Positions 55,371 through 64,000 of a stretch of 64,000 nt of DNA are shown here, piece after piece. Source of the stretch: Symsagittifera roscoffensis (lineage: Eukaryota; Xenacoelomorpha; Acoela; Convolutidae); NCBI RefSeq assembly GCF_963678635.1, contig NC_087068.1, forward strand, positions 22,345,029-22,409,028, in the 5' to 3' direction. Within the stretch, counting starts at the first letter, position 1; the number at the start of each line of letters is the position of its first letter. The notes under the pieces are model-generated. The model made no database searches. It was not told the origin of the DNA and saw nothing but the letters and a program-made list of their open reading frames with translations. A program made the position numbers and the translations under genes.

Positions 55371-56449
55371 AAGATTCAATAATATAGCAAGCAATAAAAG
55401 CCAGTAAGATTTGTAAAAAAAAAGATATTAACGGAAATTAACGCAAATGTAATAAAAGTTGGAAAGTTGGACCACAACATGAATTGTCGAACTTAGGTCG
55501 GAACGAAAGATGCCGAAGTCTTTGAAGCTGGAAAAAAAGCGGGAAAAGGCATCGCAATAGCAGATGCAAAAGCCACCCATCAGAAAACTCTAATAACAGG
55601 GTCATTTACCAGAATGATTTTTCATCAGTTTCCAAATAGTTCTTAAAAATAATTTCAAAAACGGCATTGGCAACTAGAGGTAACTTGCTCCGCTTAACTT
55701 TGACACGAAATGTACTTTTGATAACTTTCTTCTTCAAGAAAACTAGACCACCAAACTGCGCGTTTACGTATTTTAGACACTCACTATTGCGTCAGTGGTT
55801 ATTTACAAATTGGACGCTATCTTCATGACAAAAAAACTTATGAAAAATGCAAAAAGTCAACCATTCAATGCCTTTTAAACGGAGCGAATTTCTGAGCAGT
55901 CAACTCTGATTAGTAGCAAACGTTCGGTAACTCGATCACGAGTTACACTCTCTCATAAAACCGCTGAGGTAGTTTTTTCTAATTTTCTATTAAAAAAAGT
56001 TATTCAAATTTTGAAGAAAAAAAAACTATCTGAAAAGTTGAAAATTCTATTGATCTCAACTAACTACAAAATTAACTAGAAGCCCAGCTAAAGCTGGAGG
56101 TACCTGTTTGACACTTTTGATTTTGTTGTTTTGATCCAGGATAAGAACAGTACTTTCAAAAAACTGAAAATCTGGCTTCAACCAAAACCTTAAGAGAAAA
56201 CTTTTGAGACTTTGGAAATTGGGCTCTTTTTTGCGGGGGAGGTTCACAGAGCCCACTATTTCGATTGAAACCAAAAGTCCCAGTTTTGACTTTTTGAGGG
56301 TCTTAACTTTTCGTGTAAAAAAACTCAAGGGAGCAGCCTAAGTAGGGGAGACTCCACAAATCTGTCCTTTCAATTGCAACCAAAAACTCAGATTTGTGAG
56401 TGTAGTTTTTGAGAAAGTCTTATTTGAATTTTCCGAAAGGGCAAAAAAT

Positions 56450-56515
56450 TTGGTGATAACCGCTGTTGCAGGCGACCTTACCACAATCCGTTATATCCAT
56501 TTAACCAATTATCTG
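56450..56515 (-). repeat. tRNA-like head, family h, diverged copy
   Basis: Minus strand TGGTTAAATGGATATAACGG, then TTGTGGTAAGGTCGCCTGCA, matching TTGTGGTAAGATCCCCTGCA at 44 kb. Confidence 0.55.
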
Positions 56516-57689
56516 AGATTTGAGAGATTAATTTTCCAAAAGAAGCTAACAAAACTTAAGCAAAAATGGTCAACAATTACATCTTAGACTTTTTCGGTGT
56601 CTTTATTTTTTGTGAAAAGCTTGGGCGTAGCAGTTTGTACAGTAGAGCTTCCGACAACCCGTCCTTTCGATTGAAATCAAAGACTCAGATTTTGGAGGTT
56701 AGTTTTCAAAAATGGGAAAAATTCAAAACTTTGTGTAAATTATTCCCACCATCGAGTTTTTCGAAGGCTGCAGACAGTGATGTATGTTAACAAGAGACTA
56801 GAGGAATGGGCAGGCACAAATGGGCGGACTTTCTTTTTTGAAAATCGGTTCAGTAGTTTTTGAGAAAACATAATTTTTGAGGAAAGTGAAAAAACTTAGG
56901 TCGTAAAACAAAACCGATCGCAAAAATTTTTTCATAATACCTTTTTTTAACTCACAGGAACGGTAAAAAATTGCGGCAAAAAGCCTTCAAAATAGCGGAG
57001 TGCACATGCAAAATCCAAACACCAGAAATTCTTAACTACAGCACCGGGTTATTTGTCAGTCTGACTTTTTATCGGCTCCAAATAATTTTTATAAGTAAGT
57101 TCAAACACGGCGTTGGCAGCTAGAGGTAACTTGCTCCGCGTCAATTGGACATGAGTTGTTATTTTAAAAAATTTCAATATTCGGAAAACTAAAACCCAGG
57201 GTTTACGTGCTTTTGAAATCAATTACTCCTGTGCGCAAGAAATGGAATTTTTTAAAGGCGAAAATTGAGAACGCAAAGCTAAATCAAGAAAGCGACTTCT
57301 GAACAACCGGTCCATTCTTAGCAAATAAGAAGGAGAAACGATTGGGTTCAATATCGACGAGAAAGAACATCCGAAGATTATAATCGCTGAAGTGCACAAA
57401 AACAAGTTGGTAAATAAGTATAATCTCAAAGACATTTGCCCATGGAGACTGACATATATACGAAAAGTGCCGAAACCAACATAAACTCAACTAAACTTAC
57501 GATGCTTCAAAAAAAAGTGAGCCTAAAAGAGCTTCATAAAACATATAAAAACAACTAAGTTATTTAGTGCATATTAAATTTAACTTGGGCACACCCATTA
57601 GAGTCTTCTATTTCTCATTAATCGAACAATAATTAAGTCAAATTTTATGTTATTTTTAATCCAAATGGTCATAATTGCAACCATTGAGT

Positions 57690-58700
57690 GTACAGTGAGA
57701 GCAAGCCACAATATGGTAGCGAATTTCAACTTATGTTAGTTTTTTGAAATAGAAATGAAAAAACCATACATAACGCCATATCTCGAAAACCAAAATACTT
57801 TTAACAGGAACGATTGGAGACCAGATTTGCAAATCCTTAGTGTACCCTGAGAGCATCCCACCATAGAGCTGAGACTTTATATTTTGAATCGTAATTTAAA
57901 AAAATAATAACAACAAACAATCAAAGAGCGCTCAAAAACTGAAGAGATTCGTGCAGTTATGTTCAGAGGGCGGAAATGCAAAACCACAGTGTACCCTGAG
58001 AGCACCTTACCAAGACGTTGAGAATTTTGTGTTTTTTCCCTTTTTTTAAAGTTTTTTTAGAAAAAATTTTGAAAAACGACCTATCAAGAAAAACCATAAG
58101 GATTTGATCAGTCAAATTTTGGGGGCAGAAATGCAACTTCATAAAGTAACCGGAAAACACTCCGCCCTAGGGTTTAGAGTATCAACTTCTGTTAGTTTTT
58201 TTAAATATAAATTTTCATAAAAAACGCTTTTCCTCGAAAACCCGAAAGATTTTCAACTCCTGAGTGTACCCTGGAAGCACCACAACATAAGGTTGAGATT
58301 TCATAATAAGTTAGTTTTTTATTTCAAATTTTTTTAAAATGTTAACTTTTTTAATCATAACTATAGGGTTGAGAATTTCAAGTTCTGTTAGTTGTTTTTC
58401 GAATCTAAGTTTTACGAATAAAAGTGAAGAAAACTCATACGAGCCGTCATAGTTGAAGGGCAGAATTGCAAGTCCATATAGAAATTTAAAAGCAACCCAT
58501 CATAGGGTGAAGAAATTCGGTTTCTGGAAATACTTAAAATATTGTGAAATCTAAAAATCATAAGCGCCATGCCTGGGAAACCATAAAAATTTCAGCAGTA
58601 AAACTTAAAGGCCAGCTTTGGAATCACTGTACGCTAAGAGCACTCCACCTTCGGGTTGAGAAGTTAGATTTTGCCAAATAAAGTTTGAAACAAAAATCTT
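57690..58700 (+). repeat. Degenerate core units related to the compound elements
   Basis: Repeats of CCATATCTCGAAAACC, GTGTACCCTGAGAGCA and GGGTTGAGAATTTC-like text at roughly 160-190 base spacing match the core units at 45-52 kb. Neither terminal module is present. Confidence 0.6.
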
Positions 58701-58929
58701 TAAAGTTTGCATTGCGAAAGAGGAAAAAGGCACAAAATTTAAGCACTCACGCTTCAACAGATGTATAGTTAGTTTTAAAAAGTCGGAACAATAATAGGTG
58801 ACCTTGGAACTCGTTGAGTTCCATCAAAACATTAAACGTTGCAAAATGTTGGCTTTTTTGTTCAATTGGGGACTTCTCACACATGTGCCAAATGAAACTA
58901 CATTAAATAATGTATAAACGGGAAGCTGG

Positions 58930-60480
58930 CAAAAACATTGCAAATATACGCCCTTTTCTCCTACCTGCAACACAGAACTCATACTTTAATCCATGCAAAC
59001 TTCGTACACAAAAAAGTAATCCTATCTAGAGAAGGAACCACATAAGGAGTTCCATTAGCAATGGCAATCAACGGACTAGCCACTTTACCTTCAATAAAAT
59101 TAGTCAACGATAACAGCCTAACACAGAAATGCTATGCAGACGATATGAACACAGTCGGAAATTGGAAAAGCCTGCGAAGAGTTCTTGACAACATTATCAA
59201 ACACGGAAAATATTTAGGATATCATGTAAAGGCATCGAAATGCCAGCTCAATGTAAAAGATGAAAAATACAATGAGGCGATAAAAGTATTCAAAAATATC
59301 GAAATTGAAATGAAGAAAGGGGCAAGAGTACTTGGTTCTGTCATAGGATCCGAGACTTAGAAACTCAGTTAGAAGAACATAATAAAATACTGAAAAAACT
59401 TGGCAAGATCGCGAAAACATCACCACAAAACGTGTACTCCTGTTACACCAAAGGGGTACAAGAAAAACTATCGTTTTTAGCTAGAAGTACCCCCAAAACC
59501 ACAGAAAACATGCAGGCCTGCGAGAGCATACTGCAGGAAAATCACATTCTAAACTTAATTGATAAAGATCAAATCAGCCATCAAATTAGAGACATCGCTT
59601 CTTTGCCACTGAAAATGGGAGGTCTAAATATCAAGCTACATTCTGACTATGAGAAATTTTTAGAATGGTCAATTAAAACATTGTCAGTTCTAGACACATA
59701 CGACCCATTAACAGCTATCTCTGAGCAAGAATATATCAATACAAAAATTAAAACAGTTAAAACTGAAAGAGCAAACAAAAAGAACACTAACATTTTGAAC
59801 AACTTAAGAGACAGGGAAAAATTCGCACTGAGCTGGCCTCCGAAAAAGGAGCCTCAAACTGGTTAAATGCACTGCCTCTTAGCAGATATAATTTTAACCT
59901 GAATAAACCCGAACTACGGGATGGAATTTATCTCAGATATGGATGGGAACCGACGAACATTCCACTCACATGTGCATGTGGTCAATCTTTCGTCTCTCGA
60001 CCTTACCCACCGCCTTCACTGTGCAAAGGGTGGATACAACCACATGAGGCATAACAAAATCAGAGATACTTTTACCACCTCATAAGCGAGGTTTACTTTG
60101 ATGTTCAAATCGAGCCGGAACTTGAGTCGTTGCAAGACGAGAGCTTTGTCAACAATTCAACCACAACTGATGAAGACGCTCGACTAGATGTAAAAGCAAA
60201 AGGATTATGGGTCTCAAGGTTTAGCCGAACCTTCTTTGCTGTCAAAGTCTTCAACCCGCACGCTAAAACTTCACGAAGACTACTGAAAGACGCCTATAAG
60301 TACCACGAATCACTAAAAAACTCAAAATACCAACAGAGAGTTCTAAAAGTCGAACAGAGCAGCTTGTGCCCGCTCATTTTTGGCTTCACTGGTGGTGCCG
60401 CACCAGCAGCTACTCGAACAATGCAGCGCATAGCTGAAAAACTTAGTGAAAAAGGCACGAAAGCTACGCAGAAACAATAA
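58930..60480 (+). mobile_element. Broken LINE with reverse transcriptase and restriction-like endonuclease region
   Basis: The pieces lie in different frames. EGTT*GVPLAMAI and YADDMNTVG (RT active site, about 59030-59160) come first. Then LSFLARSTP and LKMGGLNIKL follow (59432-59866), then NWLNALPL...LRYGW and CACGQSF (59850-60000). Last are ARLDVKAKG and FFAVKVFNPHA (60130-60480). The order RT, Cys-rich finger, PD-(D/E)xK-like nuclease resembles R2/NeSL-type non-LTR elements. Frameshifts near 59360, 59845 and 60000-60130 and internal stops make it dead. FFAVKV, where relatives usually have FFDVRV, suggests a lost catalytic Asp. Family placement is from memory. Confidence 0.75.
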
Positions 60481-61043
60481 ACTATATAAAAACTAAGATA
60501 AGCTTCGCGCTGCTCAGGAGCGCTATCCTTTGTATACGGGGTTGCAGATGACTGCCTAAAACGCAATTCATAGACATTTCAATTAGTGCTGTTGTAGAGG
60601 CGGGACGGTTGAAGTAAATACCTTTAATGACAATGCATTAAATGCTGACTTGACTTAATTCCTGCAATATTGTTTATTGATGTATTTATATAATGCTGGT
60701 ATGGGACCTATCCAGCTTCTGCACGACCGTACCTAAACGGAAGGGCCCCTTTTATAATTTACTATTTTTATAGACTATTGTGATTTTCACTAGAACATGC
60801 AAAAATTTATGTCAAAGAAACGTACGAACGAAGAAGTAGACGAATAGAGTAGCCTGCATTAGAACAAAATTGAAATTCGGGTCATGGATAGTATCTAACC
60901 ACTAAGTACTTCTCTTCAGAAGAATGGACATTTCAAAAAAAAAAATTTTTAATGTACCACGTATATACTTGGTACAGTTTTTTCTTTTCGAATTAAAATT
61001 TAATCTGATAAATAGAAATTTAAATTTTGTGGACATCTGAAGC
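60481..61043. other. LINE 3' region and TBC gene downstream flank
   Basis: The first part probably is the 3' tail of the dead LINE. A minus-strand AATAAA lies near 60672. Nothing else is supported. Confidence 0.5.
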
Positions 61044-62483
61044 TTACATTTGATATTCGAATTTACATTCCAAGTCTTCTATTAGTTTCCATGGTAGGGG
61101 GTTTATGGCGTGAAAAGCATGTTTTCGCAGCCGTCTGATATCGAATTTTACCTTCTCCAGATGACTTAGAAAAAGCAGCACGTCAGTTGAATCTTGGAGT
61201 GAAATTAAGTCTTCTTGTAAATAGGAGAGCAATGCATAACTTACTCTGAACAATATTTTCCACCCCTCCAACAAAAAACTGTCCCAGAACATAAGCATTA
61301 CATTTAGAGAAAAGCAGCCGGCGAATAACGAGTGAAACCAATTAAACGTAATGCTCTCTAGATCTACGTCAAGGTCGTCGAGATGATTGGCCAAAATTGG
61401 TAGCTTCAGCTTTACGAGTGCTTTTAGAACAAACTGGTCTCGCCTTGATGCTGCCATGGGACTGACATAGTAACCTTTTGGCATTAACTTTGTAATGGCA
61501 TGCTCGAATAAGCGAAAGGCATCCTTCTCGTTTAAAACAAGCGATAAGAAAGCAGCGATCTTCCCAAATGATTGACAATAGCCAATTTCCGGGTGTAACT
61601 TAGCAAACGATAATAAAATTCGTTTCAACTGCTCCATTTTTGCGGGATTTTGAAAAGCAACGTTTACAGTCAAGCACCTAGAAACATCAATATCAATTTG
61701 ACGAGATATGTCTTCTGATATTTCAGAAAAACAAAGTTTACTGTATCTGTTCGATTGAGGTTCATCACAGGGACCATAACTTCGTCGTTTCAATATGAAT
61801 TTCCACAACTTCTCTCGCAACTCAAATGGAATCCCATCTCTCACCAAGTTTTTTAAATCTAGTCTTTCAAAATCAACGTTTTTTCTCGTAATCATTTCGT
61901 CTATGTTCAAACTTTGGTCGTTAAAAACGTAAGAAAGCCGTTTGAGGAAACTATTTTTCAATTTAGGATATAGTTCAATATTGCTCGAACAGGCAGAGGA
62001 ATCTGTCACAAATCCATAATCTTTCGTAAAAACAGAACTGCACTTTTTGAGACGTTCAATAACGTCCTTGACCTTACTTAAAGCCACTTTAGACTGGCAA
62101 GATTCGTGGTTTTCCTCTTCATCTGGCGTTACAGGATTTAAAATTTCAGATATCTCCAGAACTGAGTTAGTTAACCCCGAGAACTCTTTTAAAGTTTGTT
62201 GCAAGACAGCGGTCAAATTTTCAATTTCATCGTTCTGTAGGCTGATTTTTTCCTTTAAGCTATCAATCATATTGTCTTTAACGCTATTATTTCTTGGAAA
62301 TTCATATGTACCTGATTCCTCGTTACTGAACTGCCTGGTGATATCGCTGCAGGATTTGAAACGCCGCTGACTACGACGCGAAAAATTTGATAAAGCGAGA
62401 CCTTCGGCAAAAACTGGAAAACAGTAGAAAATTGAACGCCCAAGTAGGGTAACATTTTTGAACTCCTCTGTATGCGAATACAT
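61044..62483 (-). CDS. TBC-domain Rab GTPase-activating protein, TBC1D2-like, intronless
   Basis: One 479-residue open frame. A predicted coiled coil lies near residues 72-100 and a TBC domain at about 214-416. Both catalytic fingers are present: IDIDVSR (IxxDxxR, Arg269) and YCQ (Gln304). VDLESITFNWF and SFLLEGWKILFR closely resemble the TBC1D2 family. It would stimulate GTP hydrolysis by a Rab protein. Unlike vertebrate TBC1D2, no PH domain is seen before the coiled coil and there is no intron, which may mean a retrocopy, a distant paralogue, or 5' exons further right. The ATG at 62483 is the first in frame. No frame damage was seen, so it is probably functional. Confidence 0.85.
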   Translation of the reverse strand: MYSHTEEFKNVTLLGRSIFYCFPVFAEGLALSNFSRRSQRRFKSCSDITRQFSNEESGTYEFPRNNSVKDNMIDSLKEKISLQNDEIENLTAVLQQTLKEFSGLTNSVLEISEILNPVTPDEEENHESCQSKVALSKVKDVIERLKKCSSVFTKDYGFVTDSSACSSNIELYPKLKNSFLKRLSYVFNDQSLNIDEMITRKNVDFERLDLKNLVRDGIPFELREKLWKFILKRRSYGPCDEPQSNRYSKLCFSEISEDISRQIDIDVSRCLTVNVAFQNPAKMEQLKRILLSFAKLHPEIGYCQSFGKIAAFLSLVLNEKDAFRLFEHAITKLMPKGYYVSPMAASRRDQFVLKALVKLKLPILANHLDDLDVDLESITFNWFHSLFAGCFSLNVMLMFWDSFLLEGWKILFRVSYALLSYLQEDLISLQDSTDVLLFLSHLEKVKFDIRRLRKHAFHAINPLPWKLIEDLECKFEYQM

Positions 62484-63253
62484 TTACTTATTTATTTAAA
62501 ATTTTAATTTACAGACAAAGACTTTCTGAAATCATACATTCCGCCTTTAGGTTTGAAAAATTGTTCAGCTTCGCACCACTTGCGATACAACAAGTATAGG
62601 ATTAAAACGGCAGGACACTCGAAAACTATCAAAGCGGACTTCGTAAGTTGTAACCGTAGAAAAAAATAGAAACAAAAAAATGAAAAAAAAAACTTTAAAA
62701 GAAATAAGTTGTCATAATTTCAATTGAGCGCCAAAGTCTTAACAATCTCATAAATAATATCGGAAAATTGTAGGAAATAAAGTATTGCGTAAATAAGCCG
62801 ACAGATTTAACGCCGACAGCCAATTAGCTGAAAATCACTGAAACTTGATCAGCAAAATCTTATTGGAGAATTTCCAGGTACTGCCCTAAAACACTAGTGG
62901 ACAATTCCTTCAGTTTAAATCAGAAGTGAAATCAAATATTCTTCCGTTTTAACATATATAAAAGAAAAACCAAATTGAAAATAATTCAAATAATTATCCA
63001 GTTTTTCTGAAAAAAAATCTTGATCTGCGGAAATATAGTTGATATTCACTTTTTCTCTATACAAATTTAATGCAGATCTGTACGACCAGAAGTAGAACTA
63101 CAGAAAGGTTATCAACATCATCAATCAATCAGGGAGAAGGACGAGTGGAAATTCGGGACAGAGCAGAGTCAAGCACCCAAAACGCCAGTAACAGGACGCC
63201 AACTATACGTGAATTTGAGCCTCTCAAAACAGGGAATTCAAAACCGCGAAAAA
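62484..63253. other. Right-hand intergenic stretch
   Basis: A decayed hairpin/TTGCGATACAACA module lies at about 62568-62592. A short plus-strand frame from 63070 has no recognisable domain. Confidence 0.5.
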
Positions 63254-63372
63254 TTGGTATTGGTATTGACAGAATCAGGTATTGGTTTTTGGTATTGATC
63301 AATACCAGGTTCCTGGTATTGGTATTCATCAATTAGATGTTCCTGGTATTGGCATTGGTATTGATCAATACC
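63254..63372. repeat. GGTATT minisatellite with two perfect 16-bp palindromes
   Basis: GGTATTGATCAATACC occurs at 63291-63306 and 63357-63372, with CCTGGTATTGG repeated between them. Confidence 0.85.
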
Positions 63373-63393
63373 ATAAAAACGTCTATGTAACAC

Positions 63394-63690
63394 TCGCCCA
63401 AATACTACATAGTGACGGAGCGTAGAAAAAGGACCTAGTGACGACTGGCTGACGTCAGTCACCTAAATTCTACTCGTTTTTCACTGTCTTGACTTAGCCA
63501 ACTGATTTTCTGGTCTGTTTGGTGCTCAGTTAAATTTACCATTTGTAACATTCGCCCGGAAGTACATATTGACAGAAAGCAGAGCTAAGCTATAAAACGA
63601 CTGGCCAGCGTCTAAACAAAGCTCTACATGCTTTTCACCGTCTCTACCAAAGCCAGTTCGCAGTTCGTTTGGTGGTCTTTCTAACATCGG
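63394..63690. repeat. Two diverged direct copies of a ~150-bp sequence
   Basis: CACTCGCCCAAATACTACAT...CGACTGGCTGACGTC...GTCTGTTTGGTGCTC (63391-63530) recurs as CATTCGCCCGGAAGTACAT...CGACTGGCCAGCGTC...GTTCGTTTGGTGGTC (63550-63690). Confidence 0.7.
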
Positions 63691-64000
63691 GTCGACAAAA
63701 CGTTACTGCTTTCGTTTTCGACCAGAACGCTCAAAATAACTTACTTACATGAAAACTTATTGAGCTCATGACTGGGTCTCTGTATCCCCAGACCACGAGG
63801 TCATTCCTAAAAACAAGGCTATTACTATTTATAATATTACGATTGTTTTTGTTCAGTAGATAAAAATCATCATCTCCATCAAAGATGGATCAACCCTTTC
63901 CCCTAGCTCCTAGCTTCTCATCGTCAGAAAATGCATCCAGATGTTGATTAAATTCAATTCAGGACATAACCAGGAAGCTAAAAGTGAGTTTGAAACAGTT

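Larger units (their letters stand above)
54540..57240. repeat. Three copies of a ~300-bp repeat plus tandem variants of the 5.65-kb family
   Basis: CTAGAGGTCACTTGCTCCGC and equivalents occur at about 54855, 55675 and 57120. Each is followed by AACACGAGTTGTACTTT-like text and preceded by GACTTTTTATCAGTCT-like text. A perfect-B-box tRNA-like head lies at 55289-55370. The tandem variants at 56.1-56.9 kb fill the space between copies 2 and 3. Confidence 0.65.

Overview
The window is nuclear DNA of an AT-rich, intron-rich animal, almost certainly an invertebrate. The evidence is multi-exon genes for animal proteins (NPC1, FKBP11-like, TBC1D2-like, MANSC-type receptor), GT-AG introns, a eukaryotic tRNA-Pro gene without encoded CCA, and dense tRNA-derived SINE-like repeats, MITEs, satellites and dead LINEs. 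I cannot name the species. Reading frames follow the standard code.

Layout. From 42366 down to the left edge, the minus strand carries one large gene, NPC1 (Niemann-Pick C1 sterol transporter). Thirteen coding exons can be chained by splice phase; the C-terminal quarter lies beyond base 1. Its introns hold other genes. (1) A four-exon plus-strand gene (1390-10362) encodes a small type I membrane protein with a MANSC-like cysteine pattern. A tRNA-Pro(AGG) gene sits inside one of its introns. (2) A same-strand AlkB-type 2-oxoglutarate/Fe(II) dioxygenase gene (30318-31306) lies between NPC1 exons 6 and 7.

The main event is a tandem duplication of about 7.5 kb (15932-23475 and 23476-31092). It doubles NPC1 exons 7 and 8, the start of exon 9, and most of the AlkB gene. 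The junction, with a 2-base overlap, joins NPC1 exon 9 to the AlkB first large exon in the same reading frame and keeps the AlkB splice donor. A message starting at the NPC1 promoter could therefore encode the NPC1 N-terminal half followed by the complete AlkB catalytic domain. The two copies are nearly identical and differ by one 76-bp repeat unit among a few small changes, so the event is either recent or an assembly product.

Right of NPC1, 42.4-49.6 kb is intergenic and rich in repeats. An FKBP11-like ER prolyl isomerase gene (two exons) lies at 49.87-50.64 kb, followed by more repeats, a frame-broken LINE at 58.9-60.5 kb, and an intronless TBC1D2-like Rab-GAP gene at 61.0-62.5 kb. The last 1.5 kb holds short repeats and no gene I can support.

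Repeats explain most of the remaining sequence: a 139-bp satellite (11.5-14.6 kb), 76-bp arrays, an ATAA-rich higher-order array (31.5-32.7 kb), compound elements with about 165-bp core units (44.9-52.6 kb), TA-flanked foldback elements, a hAT-type MITE with 8-bp target duplications, and many minus-strand tRNA-like heads attached to conserved hairpin modules.
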